Assembly: GCA_030295235.1 (NCBI GenBank)
Contig: AP026179.1
Coordinates: forward strand, 62,001 to 126,000
Direction of reading: 5' to 3'
DNA length: 64,000 nucleotides
From: Fistulifera solaris
Taxonomy: Eukaryota > Bacillariophyta > Bacillariophyceae > Naviculales > Stauroneidaceae
In this document: positions 32,303-42,279 of the stretch, piece after piece
How positions within the stretch are numbered: position 1 is the first letter of the stretch
Layout: every line of letters begins with the position of its first letter
Translations under genes and position numbers: made by a program
Notes under the pieces: model-generated
The model's input: the letters and a program-made list of their open reading frames with translations, nothing else
Told to the model about the DNA's origin: nothing
The model's database searches: none

Positions 32303-34544
32303 CTATGCTACGGTTCTCTTCAAGGAGCTCAACGAGGCACGAACGGCCTCTGAAAAGCCCGATGGACGGAAGTCACCCCTGACGTCCAACAATGTATCGT
32401 CTGCTCGCAAGTCCCTATCAATGGACGCGCCGATTTTGCTGATCACTTCTCGATCATTTGTCATACTTTCATTTGAACTTAACGATGCAGTGTCATCGGA
32501 GTCCGTCAGTCGGTCACTGACCATTGTTGTTGTTTCATCCTGATAATGATTTGGTGTACCGTACTTGAACGGGTCACTCAAAGGCCCACCACCCAGAAGC
32601 TTTCGTAGCATATTTCCTCGTTTCCCTTTCCCCAATTCCTTGTGGAACCATGCAATGCGTTCGTCCAGCTTATTGTGTCCGAGTTGCTTTCGATTTTGGG
32701 CTTCTTCGATAGTGATGGCAGAAGCATCTATGAAACGATCTGTAGCAGCTTCCCAAGACAATTGTTTTTCCCATTCCGGTGTCAACGCCAAAGGTTCATT
32801 GTTTTGTGCCCAATGTAAATTTGCAACAAATTCAAATTCATTGCGGTATCCCAAACAGTTCGGAAAATTCAAAAAGAAATTGTTGGAGGGATGAATCGGG
32901 ATAATAACAAACTTGCCCATGGCCAGTGCTTCGGCGGTAGTTGTACACAAAACCTCCGAAACGGATGGGTTCACAAATGTTTTGTATCGTTTCAATGTCA
33001 GGTGATCGACTCGACCGGGAAATCGACACGGTATGGGCTCGCGTACTTTTTGCGTCATGTTTTCTTGAGACAACAAAATGTTTTCTCGGAACACTGATAG
33101 TAAAGTAGACGCTTTACTCGCGCTTGAAGTTTTGGAAGTGGAGATACTAGAGTCACTTGCCGCCCCGCTTTTACAAGATGCAGTTTCGGTGTTGTCGGCA
33201 CCACATGTTGCGTTATGTTGGATGATGTCGACTGTTTTCCCTATAATGCTACCATTGATATTGTTGTTGTTAGTCTGTCGATGCTCTTTTCGGTTTCTAG
33301 AGCCAGTTTGAAATGCTTTCTGAATCATCTGTTGTTCAGGTCCTTTGCCATAAATATCAATGGGGAAATATTCTCCGGTCAATGCTTTGTGATAGTCTTC
33401 CAACCTGAGTAAGAGATCTAAACCTTTGGCCCACATCATTTTTCCGATAAAGTAAGGCGTCGGTTCATCCTTGTCCGAAGGGCACTCGTTGGCTCGTCTT
33501 CTTCCTTCTGTCAAAAACTCAGATCGTACCCCATGTACATTGCACACAACCTCTTTTTCTGGGGCGTAGTCATGCAAGGCTGCGGACAGTTTAATGACCT
33601 TGTGACAGTAGGCGCGAACCATGGCCGATGACAACAATGAAATAGCCGGGCCCGCCCATAAACCTGATACTCCGCCATTGGTTGTTATGTACTCTTTATA
33701 ATCTGCACAATTTCGAACGAGAAAGCGGGTTTTACGTAAGAAGCAAAATGTGACAATAATACACGGGGAAGCACATGGCGTCAAAGACACTTACTTGTGT
33801 GCAACACACCAATCACAAACTTGTATTTCTGCGTCCATCCATCACCAGGAGCACGGAACCAGTTGATGTGTTCCGGTTCTTCCAGAATACAAACATCCAT
33901 ACTCAATCCCGCCCCTGAATTGTTTGCAACAAATCTCCCATGGCGAAGATACTCCCCAATCCACTGTGATAACGAGCCTCGTAAAACAGGATCCGCAAAC
34001 CGGATGCCGCATCGGGCATGCTGGCTTCGTGGCGAAGCCAGTCGCGAATAAAAGTCTCCTGCTGTTGTGGTGAAAGAAAGATTCGACCCAAGGTTTCTTT
34101 CTGATCTTCGGGTCGATCCAACCACGGAATGACCAATGTCACCCATTGCTGATCCTGACGACTGATTTTCTGGGTACGGCGATGCAAATATGCCGCTCGT
34201 AACAAGGGATTGACAGCAGTTCCAGTAAACCAAGGTAAGGCCGCTGTCGTAACAATATGAAAGTGACGATTGGGGAGATTCAAATCGGATTCGGATGTGA
34301 TGGCCTTGCGATTTGTTTCATTTGAGACGACGTTAATCTCTGCATCGACTTCCATGCTACTCCGAGCCGCTTTCTTTTCTTGTTGCAACCACAACTCGGA
34401 CATGGAAGCGACCAGGCTGGAAAATTGGGGAAGCTGGTCTTCCAAGGTGGTGGATGAGTTTTCCGAAGCCGTGAGTGCGGAAGCCTCGTCGCTTCGGCTC
34501 GATGCACCAGCTAGACTGGGCACGCTGATGATATCGTCACTCAT
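32303..34544 (-). CDS. digalactosyldiacylglycerol synthase-like glycosyltransferase, copy 1
   Basis: Exons (minus) 34544-33795 and 33702-32303, with a 92-bp GTAAGT...GCAG intron inside the HT/NYKEY motif; about 716 residues. DGD hallmarks: HIVTTAALPWFTGTAVNPLL near the start of the enzyme domain, CILEEPEHINWF, GVLHTNYKEY, KEVVCNVHGVRSEF, YFIGKMMWAKGLDLLL, IDIYGKGPEQ and VNPSVSEVLCTTTAEALAMG. These are GT4 (GT-B fold) donor and acceptor sites. DGD enzymes transfer Gal from UDP-Gal to MGDG at the plastid envelope. A Ser/Asn-rich insertion lies between the GPEQ and GRVDH motifs. The frame changes at the C4 run 33912-33915 (minus G4); one more G keeps it open. The second copy at 46884 shares the intron position. 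Confidence 0.9.
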
Positions 34545-34873
34545 GGTTTAATCTCAATCTCACACAGAGGAGTGAGGTCTAGTGCGATAGGAGTCTTTTT
34601 ATTCTTGTTCTTTTGATTTCGTCAAATTCGAAAATGCTCACAAAAAGATTCCAACGGCCGTTGGGAGGAGAAAATCGAAATGCCGATGATGACGTCATCA
34701 GACGTAAAACAACTCATGAATGGAATGAATCAGTCACGAAATGAACCAAATATTGGAATTAGCCACAATCAAGGCCACAATCAGAAGAGAAAACATCAAT
34801 ATAGTACTAGGAAAGCCAGCTTGTTAATGCGTCTAAATAATGATTTATAATACAAACCTACGGCTTACAGGAT
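34545..34873. other. spacer between DGD copy 1 and membrane-protein array
   Basis: About 330 bp including the likely promoter of DGD copy 1 and the 3' end of the LRR gene. TGATGACGTCATCA at 34687-34700 is a perfect 14-bp palindrome containing a CRE-type TGACGTCA core, about 145 bp upstream of the DGD start codon. Confidence 0.6.
34687..34700. promoter_or_regulatory. CRE-like palindrome TGATGACGTCATCA
   Basis: A perfect 14-bp palindrome with a TGACGTCA core, the classical bZIP/CREB binding site, about 145 bp upstream of the DGD copy 1 ATG. In diatoms, TGACGT elements bound by bZIP factors are known in CO2- and cAMP-responsive promoters. Use here is inferred from sequence and position only. 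Confidence 0.55.
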
Positions 34874-37774
34874 TTAGTAACATGCGGAGCAGCAGGGGCA
34901 ATCGATTTCGTTGCAATCAGCTTCTAGCTTTATGCCCCGGATACACCAACTGTCAAATATAGAGCCGGTTAGGTCATTTGAATAAAATCGAAAGTGCAGC
35001 AATTGCATATTTTCCATCCTCGCGGGAAGCGGCCCAGTCAAAATGTTTTCCTCAAGATTCAAGACTAGAAGACTCTTCAGTTTTCCGAGCCCTGCTGGTA
35101 TACGACCGGAAAAATCATTCCGATCCAACTGAAGTATTTGCAGTTGTCGCAACAATCCAATCTCATCAGGAATGGGCCCATTCATGTTGTTTTGTCCAGC
35201 GTTCAGTGTCATTAAACTATCAGAGAGAATGTACAGCTCAGGGAATAGGTTCCCCTGTAGCCCAGCCTCACGAAGCTCAAGGCCAGTCACCTGGCCACCC
35301 GAATTGCATGTTACGCCATTCCAACTGCATTCTTCCTTGTTTCCCAGCCAGGAACCAACGCCGGCACTGTAAGCCAATCCGGCCAACGCAAATTGCTGGG
35401 AAATCCTCCACGAAGGTAGGTCGGAACTGCTGCGAGAGACCCAATCAAAAGCTCTACCTGCTGCAGTATTCATGTCGTCTAAATTGACCGTCGAGCTGGT
35501 GAGAGCGTCCATGATCGCGCCCCGGACATCATCTGCCATTGGGGTAGGTTCCAGCGTAGTTGCGGCGACGGTAGGAGAAGCTGTGGGTGGCAGAGTGGCG
35601 CGGGTCGGTGCCAGAGTGTCTACCAGTGGAGCCGAAGGTTCCAATGTCGCTGTAAAAGTGGGTCCGGGGGTTGCAGCCGAGGGGCGCTCGGTCGGTGGCA
35701 CCACTGGTGCGGCGACCGGTGGAGCGGGCACGGGTGCGTTCGTGGGAATGCTTTCCTCACACAAACCACACGTAACGGGACACCATAGATATCCTTCATT
35801 GTCGGGTAAGCACATACGATCTCGTTGAGCCGGATTATTTTGCAAATAGACACAGTCTTGGCCACCGATTTCCGTGCTAATGATGAACTTTTTGTAAGGA
35901 TGATCGACGCAGTCTTCTTTCGACCAATTGAGCTGTTTCGTAGGAGATGTTGTGGGGAAGGACGTCGGGGCGACTGTGGTACTGTTTTCGTTGGAATTCA
36001 CAGCACTCGATTGTGGAGTTGATTTTCCAGCCTGCTGTGCTAAGAAGCTTCCAACTGCGACGCCCACGGAAGCAACCAAAACAAAGCACAAGAGCGCCAC
36101 TAGAATATTTATCCGTCGCGGCGTCAAAAAGGGTTTGGGTGACGGCGAGGGAGGAGGAGATGAAGTCGAGTCTTTTGTCGGAGCTTGACTAAGAGGTCCG
36201 ACATGTGGAATAATGATTTTGGTAGGGTATGGGAAAAAGTTGTCTGGCTTCGTGCTTTTCACCTCATCATTCATCTCACCTCCATCCAAAAACTCATCAA
36301 AATCATCTATGTCACTCCCGACAACATTGTCATAATTTTCAGGCGTAGTGCTCTTTGGCTCGGTCAAATGAGATGTGTCGAGCTGTTCACGAATATTGCT
36401 GTACGAATTGGCAAAAATACTGTTGTTGTTGTTGCTTCGTTCCGCGTTAGATACCGCGTCCATCTCGTTGCTGGATTGCATCCGCTCAAACTCGATCACA
36501 ACTTGCGCTTCTTCGTCTTGAAGGCCCCTACGAAACGCTTCGCTGTCGTCATCCTCACCGGAATCGTGTGAAACAAGATGACGAGTATTTGCGACCCCTG
36601 CTGGGAAGACGTCCGAATAATTGTCGTCCATTTCCGAGTACTCCAGCTGCTCATCTTGCTCATAGTCGGCGAGGTATTCTTCCGGCGGGTCTTGTCGCTG
36701 GTCAGTGACACACTCTTCGAGTGAGTACTGGTAGTGCTCTACTGAAGACTCGTTCGGCTCATCTTGTTGCTCTTCTTCTCCATACTCCTGTGGCTGCTCT
36801 TCTTGGTGCATCTCGTTTTCCAAGTACTCTTGTGGTTGTTCGTCGTGCTGCAAATGTGCATCGCCGTAAGCTTGCGTTTGCTCAAATTGTTGCAACGGCT
36901 CTTCTCGATACTGTTCCGGCTGCTCTTCTTGTTGCAGCTCCTCTCCCAGATACTCGTGTGGCTGCTCGTTGTCTTGCAGCTGCGCGCCTAGATACTGTTC
37001 CGGCTGCTCTTCTTGCTGCAACTCCGCATCCAAATACTCTTGTGGATGTTCGTTGTCTTGTGGCTGTTCTTCTTGCTGCAAATCCTCTTCCAAGTACTCT
37101 GGCGGCTGCTGCTGTTCGGTGGAGTGCTCTTCCGCCGGATCGTGTTGCGCCGGCTGCTCTTCGTACACTGGAACCTCGTTCTCTTCCAGCTGCTGTAATT
37201 GCTCCTCGACATGAGCGTACTGCGCCTCTTCTCCTTTCTGCTCTTCCTCATCCGCGTATTCTTTGTTCTCGGTCTGTAAATGAGCTGTTTCTTGCTCGTA
37301 TAATTCCGTTTGTTGCAGCTCGTCATCATACAGCTCGCGTGGCTGCTCTTTCTGCAATACACCGACCTCATACTCATCGCTGGGTTGCTCTTCTTGAGTA
37401 TCCATGCTTTCGGCTGTCTCTAGCTCATCATCGTCCGCAGGGATGACGAGAATCGAGGGCTCTTCCCGTAGAAGAGGAGCCACCGTATGGGACATCAAAA
37501 CGTCATCGTCACTCATTGGCTCGACGCCACTCGACTCCTCTGTATCATTCTCACTTTCATCATTCGTATCTTGGATGGCCAAGACATCTACGGCTATCGA
37601 TGATTCGTGTAAAATTGCGTTGGATCGAAAAGACGTTTCGTAGTCATCTTCCGAAATTTGCGACACCACGAGGGGATAATCCGGAACGAGCCCCGCTTCC
37701 GTCAAAATACCCGAAACCATCGGCGGCTCATCCTTGTCTAGCTGTTGCTGCGGATGCTGCTCTTGTAAATCCAT
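34874..37774 (-). CDS. receptor-like type II membrane LRR protein with Glu/Gln-repeat cytoplasmic tail (array member a)
   Basis: A 966-residue intact ORF. ATG 37774 (MDLQEQHPQQQ) is preferred over 37957 because the PMVSGILTEAG start then aligns with the SGIYTESG start of its neighbours. The cytoplasmic part has about nine 19-20-residue Glu/Gln repeats (EEQPQEYL...), then DDDSEAFRRGLQ and TPENYDNV. LTPRR precedes the single transmembrane helix (about 552-577). Outside comes a cysteine module (about 616-670: CVDHPYKKF, GYLWCPVTCGLC), a Pro/Thr/Ala-rich stalk, and about five leucine-rich repeats (LNAGQNNMNGPIPDEIG, LDRNDFSGRIPAGLG) preceded by CSWNGVTC and capped by DCPCCSACY. No kinase domain. 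The LRRs suggest ligand binding at the cell surface. Confidence 0.85.
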   Translation of the reverse strand: MDLQEQHPQQQLDKDEPPMVSGILTEAGLVPDYPLVVSQISEDDYETSFRSNAILHESSIAVDVLAIQDTNDESENDTEESSGVEPMSDDDVLMSHTVAPLLREEPSILVIPADDDELETAESMDTQEEQPSDEYEVGVLQKEQPRELYDDELQQTELYEQETAHLQTENKEYADEEEQKGEEAQYAHVEEQLQQLEENEVPVYEEQPAQHDPAEEHSTEQQQPPEYLEEDLQQEEQPQDNEHPQEYLDAELQQEEQPEQYLGAQLQDNEQPHEYLGEELQQEEQPEQYREEPLQQFEQTQAYGDAHLQHDEQPQEYLENEMHQEEQPQEYGEEEQQDEPNESSVEHYQYSLEECVTDQRQDPPEEYLADYEQDEQLEYSEMDDNYSDVFPAGVANTRHLVSHDSGEDDDSEAFRRGLQDEEAQVVIEFERMQSSNEMDAVSNAERSNNNNSIFANSYSNIREQLDTSHLTEPKSTTPENYDNVVGSDIDDFDEFLDGGEMNDEVKSTKPDNFFPYPTKIIIPHVGPLSQAPTKDSTSSPPPSPSPKPFLTPRRINILVALLCFVLVASVGVAVGSFLAQQAGKSTPQSSAVNSNENSTTVAPTSFPTTSPTKQLNWSKEDCVDHPYKKFIISTEIGGQDCVYLQNNPAQRDRMCLPDNEGYLWCPVTCGLCEESIPTNAPVPAPPVAAPVVPPTERPSAATPGPTFTATLEPSAPLVDTLAPTRATLPPTASPTVAATTLEPTPMADDVRGAIMDALTSSTVNLDDMNTAAGRAFDWVSRSSSDLPSWRISQQFALAGLAYSAGVGSWLGNKEECSWNGVTCNSGGQVTGLELREAGLQGNLFPELYILSDSLMTLNAGQNNMNGPIPDEIGLLRQLQILQLDRNDFSGRIPAGLGKLKSLLVLNLEENILTGPLPARMENMQLLHFRFYSNDLTGSIFDSWCIRGIKLEADCNEIDCPCCSACY

Positions 37775-38695
37775 GTTTATATACAACAACCAATTATGAC
37801 GTTTCGAATCGCAAAACTCGCACCGTCCGGAAAGAAGGCCGTTCTTTGGCAGGTGCGTGTGGTGGGTCCGACGAGTGGTTGGCGTTTCAATGTGAAAGGC
37901 GAGTCGTATAAACCCAACAAATTTGCCTTGATTAACAATCGAGCGGATCTCCCCCATTTTTCTCTGAACGATACAAGAAAGTAGGGATGAGTAGTTAGAG
38001 TAGCGCGCACTGCACGAAAGAAGTCGATAGAGAATAGTAGGGGAGAAACTCTAAGTACAAGTGCAGAGGCGGTTATCCGGTTTTCAATTCTCGTTACTTA
38101 GAGGGCAATCGCCATTCAACTCCGTTTTTCGGCGTTCGCGGCTTTTCTCACAATAATCATCGTCTGTCAGGTGCGCCACCTCAATTCGCACTTGGTTTGG
38201 ACGGGCAACCAAACGCTATTGCGCAACACACGCTTATCATTCATTGGACATCCAACGCAATACAATTTACTAGGATGAAATTATTTTTGTCCCTAAATAC
38301 AACGTTCTATTTTTGTCGGGAAAACTTCCTAGAAGCACCTCGTCGAAGTAATTCAACGAGTATGATCGCGTCGTCTTTTCCACTTATCCGACGGCATCAA
38401 CTACTAGAGAAGGATGTTGTTTTTACGATTGAAGGTTTTTGAAATACTCGGATTTAGTTTTAAATGCTTGTGCTTCATAAAGTTCAACGGAGTACTATGA
38501 ACGCACTCCACTTCAGCTAATCCAACTCACGAAGCGTGACTGAAATTCAAACGTGGATATGGTTCGGTTATCGGAAAAAATAAAACGAAAGAATTAAACT
38601 TGTACGGTTTATCCCTTCACTTGACTATTGAGATTGCTCATACGGTTTATCCCTTCGCTTGACTATTGAAATTGTGCTACCGGATTCTCTTTCGT
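37775..38695. other. spacer between array members a and b
   Basis: About 0.9 kb, no gene. Contains AACGGAGTA, a one-mismatch form of the recurrent 9-mer, near 38487, and a 38-bp tandem duplication at 38603-38677. Confidence 0.5.
38603..38677. repeat. 38-bp tandem duplication, two copies
   Basis: Two adjacent units starting TACGGTTTATCCCTTC, with a few differences between them, lying just past the 3' end of array member b. They could belong to its 3' UTR or terminator region. Confidence 0.7.
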
Positions 38696-39855
38696 CTAAT
38701 CACACGGTAGAATTTCACAAATGTTGAAAGGGCAAGTACGACAAAAGAAGGATGAAGAGGTTGGGGCCGAAGTCGATACGATCGTCACTTCGGCTGTTGG
38801 AGGCATCGTTGATGCAAACGTCGGATGTGTGGTTGGTGGAGACGTCAGCTCGGCAGTCGGTTCCAGCGTTGGTTCTGCCGTTGGCGCTGGAGTCGGTTCT
38901 TCGGTTTCTTCGACTTCTTCTGAGGTCGGCAATAAGGTGGGAGAGATGGTAGGAACAAGGGTGGAGCGCGATTCTGTATCCACGGATGGCGTGATAGATA
39001 CAGCGATCGCGGGAGCGCTCGAGGGACGGATGGGGGTCGGAGAAATCGTCGGAGCAAAATTTTTGAGACACAGGCCACACGTGACAGGACACCAGCGGTG
39101 ACCTTCTTCTACCGACAGACACATTCGAGCTCGTTGATCCAAATTGCTTCGCAAGAACATGCAGCCCTGTTCACCGTATTGGTCATTGATTTTGAATTTT
39201 TTGTACGGATGATCGACACAATCTCCGTCTCTCCAATTGAAGGAGCCAGTTGGAGGTGCAGTCGGAGACTTTCCCGGAGCGCCTGTATTGAGCTGCTCCG
39301 TATCTGGAATTGATGGATCGATATCAATATCTGTATCCGCATCGGCATCAACTTGAATTTGAGACGGTGATTCATTCCTTTTTGCACCAAGAAGCTGCCC
39401 AACGCCACCGCTATCGAACCCACAAAGATAGTACACAGAACAACCATGATAATTTTCAGTCGTCGTGGCGTCAGAATCGGATCCTTATTCAAATCCTTCA
39501 TGTCTGCATCACTGGAGAAGAGGGTATTTGGGCGAAACGTAGACGCATCATCATGATTTCCATCACTTTCTTCGTCATCGACACCATACACTTCGTCGTA
39601 CGTTTCGGGCGTGCTAGTAGTCTTATCTTTCACTTCATCAGCGGAAATAGTCTCGTCTGCTACGGAGATGGCATCGTTTTGCGTGTTGAGCGGCAACACC
39701 CCAAACTCTCTCATCACACGCCCCTGTTCGGCCTGTACGGCCCTTCGAAAGGCTTCATCATCGTCTTCGGGCTCTAACGTGTTGTGAACCACGGAAGAGT
39801 CTCCTGACTCGGTGTAAATGCCCGAGAGGACAGATTCATCGTCGTGAGGATACAT
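38696..39855 (-). CDS. type II membrane protein with ShKT-like Cys module (array member b)
   Basis: About 386 residues from ATG 39855 (MYPHDDESVLSGIYTESGD). Cytoplasmic part: DDDEAFRRAVQAEQGRVM, REFGV, an ISVADET-like segment and TPETYDEVYG. LTPRRLKI sits before the transmembrane helix (IIMVVLCTIFVGSIAVALG); positive charges on the N-side fit a cytoplasmic N-terminus. Outside: a cysteine module (CVDHPYKKFKINDQYGEQGC, then GHRWCPVTCGLC), a Pro/Thr/Ser stalk with PTxEPT repeats, and a Cys-containing tail ending FCRTCPFNICEILPCD. The frame changes once, at the plus-strand T5 run 39379-39383; one more base keeps it open. No enzyme domain. Surface glycoprotein or co-receptor is an inference. Confidence 0.75.
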
Positions 39856-40498
39856 CTTTTACGATTTGTTGCAAGAAAAAGAATATCCTCGGAAGGATGA
39901 GCCGATCTTATCTCATTACACCGCGTACTACGTTTTGTGAAAAGGGATTGCAGGTGAACTTCGAATTTTGCACAAAGCAATTGGACGAATTCGTGGCAGG
40001 TCACGCCTCTCGCTATGCAAAATCCCTGAACGGGTTACTTGTTTCCGTTGCGCTCTGCCATTTAGTACTAAGTGATATCGAACAATTCCAGCACGCATGA
40101 AAAGAGCACGCGACAATAAGTAGATGTATGACTCCAAGATGTGCTAAAAGAATGATAGAGGGAAAGAAACTGGAAACAGCCCGCCATCATCCATCATTTC
40201 ATTCATTCCGTTCTCCGTTCACTCCGCCTATTTTGGGTGCGCGCACAGCTACGAGACCCGAGTTAGTCGTCGAGGGTTCACGAGGAGTCATTAATGGGTT
40301 GTGTTTGCGACCTGTCTTTTCTTTCTGAAGTAATTTTTTCTGACTAAAATAAGAACTAGTGTAAATTATATTATTTAATTTATGTGACCGCAATGAAACA
40401 GCCCTTTGTATTAAGTTCTAATCTTCCGCACGTAAACAGTTCATAATATTGTCTGAGATGCTGTTGCTCAATATAGTTGTGCTTCATTTTGTTCCTTC
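39856..40498. other. spacer between array members b and c
   Basis: No gene and no notable repeat. It includes the probable promoter of member b and the 3' flank of member c. Confidence 0.45.
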
Positions 40499-41823
40499 TT
40501 AGCAGGGAATCAATTCACAAATCAACAGTGGACACGTTCGGCAAAGAAAGGATGCTGGACGCGATGGCGCCGGTGTCGGTTCGGGTGTGAACACCAGCTC
40601 GGTTGGTTGCGGTGTCACCACCACAAACGAAATCGTTGGATAGGGCGTAGGATCTTCCGTACGTGGTGGTCGCGTGGGATCAGGAATTTGTACGGGCGGT
40701 GGTGTTGGTTCTGGCGTCGGTTCGGGAGTGTCCTCGGCCGTCGGCTCGGGCGTGCGTCGCTGTACGGGGCTCCGTGTGGGTCGTGGCGTCGGTTTCGGTG
40801 TCGGCTTTCGTGTCGGTTTCGGGGTCGATCGAGGCACCGGTGGCTTTGTTGGAGCAGTAACAGGAGCAGGGGTTGGATTACGTGTCGGTGTGAGTGTGGG
40901 GCGAGGTGTGCTTGGAATTGCTTCCGCAGTAGTTGCTGCCATCGAAGGAGCCAGCGAGGGCAGCCACACAGGCACCGAAGATGGACGCACCGAAGGCTCT
41001 AGCGACGACTCCTCGTCAATAGGACACAAACCACAAGTCGCTGGGCACCATCGATATCCGGCATTCTCGGGCAAACACAAGCGCTCACGGTGTACGGGAT
41101 GATTTTGCAAAAGAAACAATTTTGTTCCCTGAAGCGGTCGTTGATTTGAAATTGTTGTGAAGGATGATCCTGACAATTTTCGGGTGTCCACTGGTACGAC
41201 TCTGTAGGCGAAGGTGTCGGAGAAAGGGTGGCAAAAGCGTCAAGATCCTGGACATTGTTGGGCACAAGAGATGAGTCATCATCTCGCTGTTGTGCCAAAA
41301 AGCTTCCCATCGCCACGGAGATGGAAGCCACCACAATCGTACACAGAAGTGCTACGACTATTTTCAGTCTTCGTGGTGTAAGAATAGGATCGGTCGGCGC
41401 ATGTTGTTTCGAAGGAGAAGCAGGAAAGAGTGTGTTGGGTGGAAGAATCGTGGACCCTTCATCGTCGATGACAAAACTGCTCTCATCGTAAGTTTCCGGC
41501 GTGCGATTCTTTTGTATTTGAATCGATTCGTGTACACTTGGTTGTTGTGGTAGCATGTAGGATTCGTTATCATAAATCGTACTAACGTCGGCGAAACTTT
41601 CATCGGCTAAAGAAATAGCATCTTGATGATGCGGAGGCGTGACACCGAATTCGCGCTGGACACGAATCTGCTCTGCTTCTAAGGCACGACGAAACTCTTC
41701 ATCATCGTCATCGACAGCAGCAGCAGCAGGAGGAGGAGGAGGATAATCACCTGATTCCGTATAAATGCCCGATAAAATCGATACGTCATCGAGTTCTTGA
41801 TAACGACGTAACGTTGTATCCAT
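40499..41823 (-). CDS. type II membrane protein with ShKT-like Cys module (array member c)
   Basis: About 441 residues from ATG 41823. Same layout as member b: SILSGIYTESGD start, DDDDEEFRRALEAEQIRVQ, REFGV, ISLADES, TPETYDESS, then LTPRRLKIVV and a transmembrane helix ending MGSFLAQQ. Cysteine module: CQDHPSQQFQINDRFREQNC, then GYRWCPATCGLC. The stalk is a long Thr-Pro repeat (TPKPTRKPTPKPTPRPT), then an SFLCRTCPLLICELIPC tail. The stalk is basic, unlike member b. The frame changes once at the A4 run 41109-41112, inside the cysteine module just after its second Cys; one more base keeps it open. Member e breaks at the equivalent position. Confidence 0.75.
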
Positions 41824-42279
41824 GATTGTAAGAATATAGCCAAACAGACCCGCGAAAGAATCAAGATGTCTTTCTTGAAATAGGCAATGAATAAAGCTTC
41901 TCTTGGTTTGAAGAACAGTGAATAGTACTCCCTGTTACAAGTATGAGGAGGAAGATGCAGAATGATGAATTCGTGTGGACGACGAAAAGGGGAGGTTTTC
42001 GAATCCGGGGACCTGGGACTGCGAGATGCGTGGTGGCTTCCGGATCATGAGGTTCCGGATGAGATTTGGGGAACCCTCCGATCCGTTGACGATATATGTA
42101 AATAGAGTATTGAATATCTATGTACAATAAGACAAAACAAGATAAACCACAACGTTTTGGTTACTTAAAGGAAGAACGGAGGGTCAGCTCGAATTTTCGT
42201 CCAATGAGCTATGTAGCTGAAAGAGTACGCCCTCATTTTTTCGAACCCCCGATGACATCATCATCAAGGCTCAACTTCA
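41824..42279. other. spacer between array members c and d
   Basis: No gene. Nothing distinctive seen beyond probable promoter and 3' flank. Confidence 0.45.

Noticed and set aside
29517-34544. 5'-nucleotidase and DGDG synthase as an operon
   Set aside because: Spliced eukaryotic genes with their own leaders and a 520-bp spacer; co-regulation is possible, co-transcription is not supported.
36721-37446. 241-codon + strand ORF opposite the Glu/Gln repeats of the LRR gene
   Set aside because: Shadow of the repeat; Leu/Val/Ala-rich without a known motif, whereas the minus frame is a full gene.
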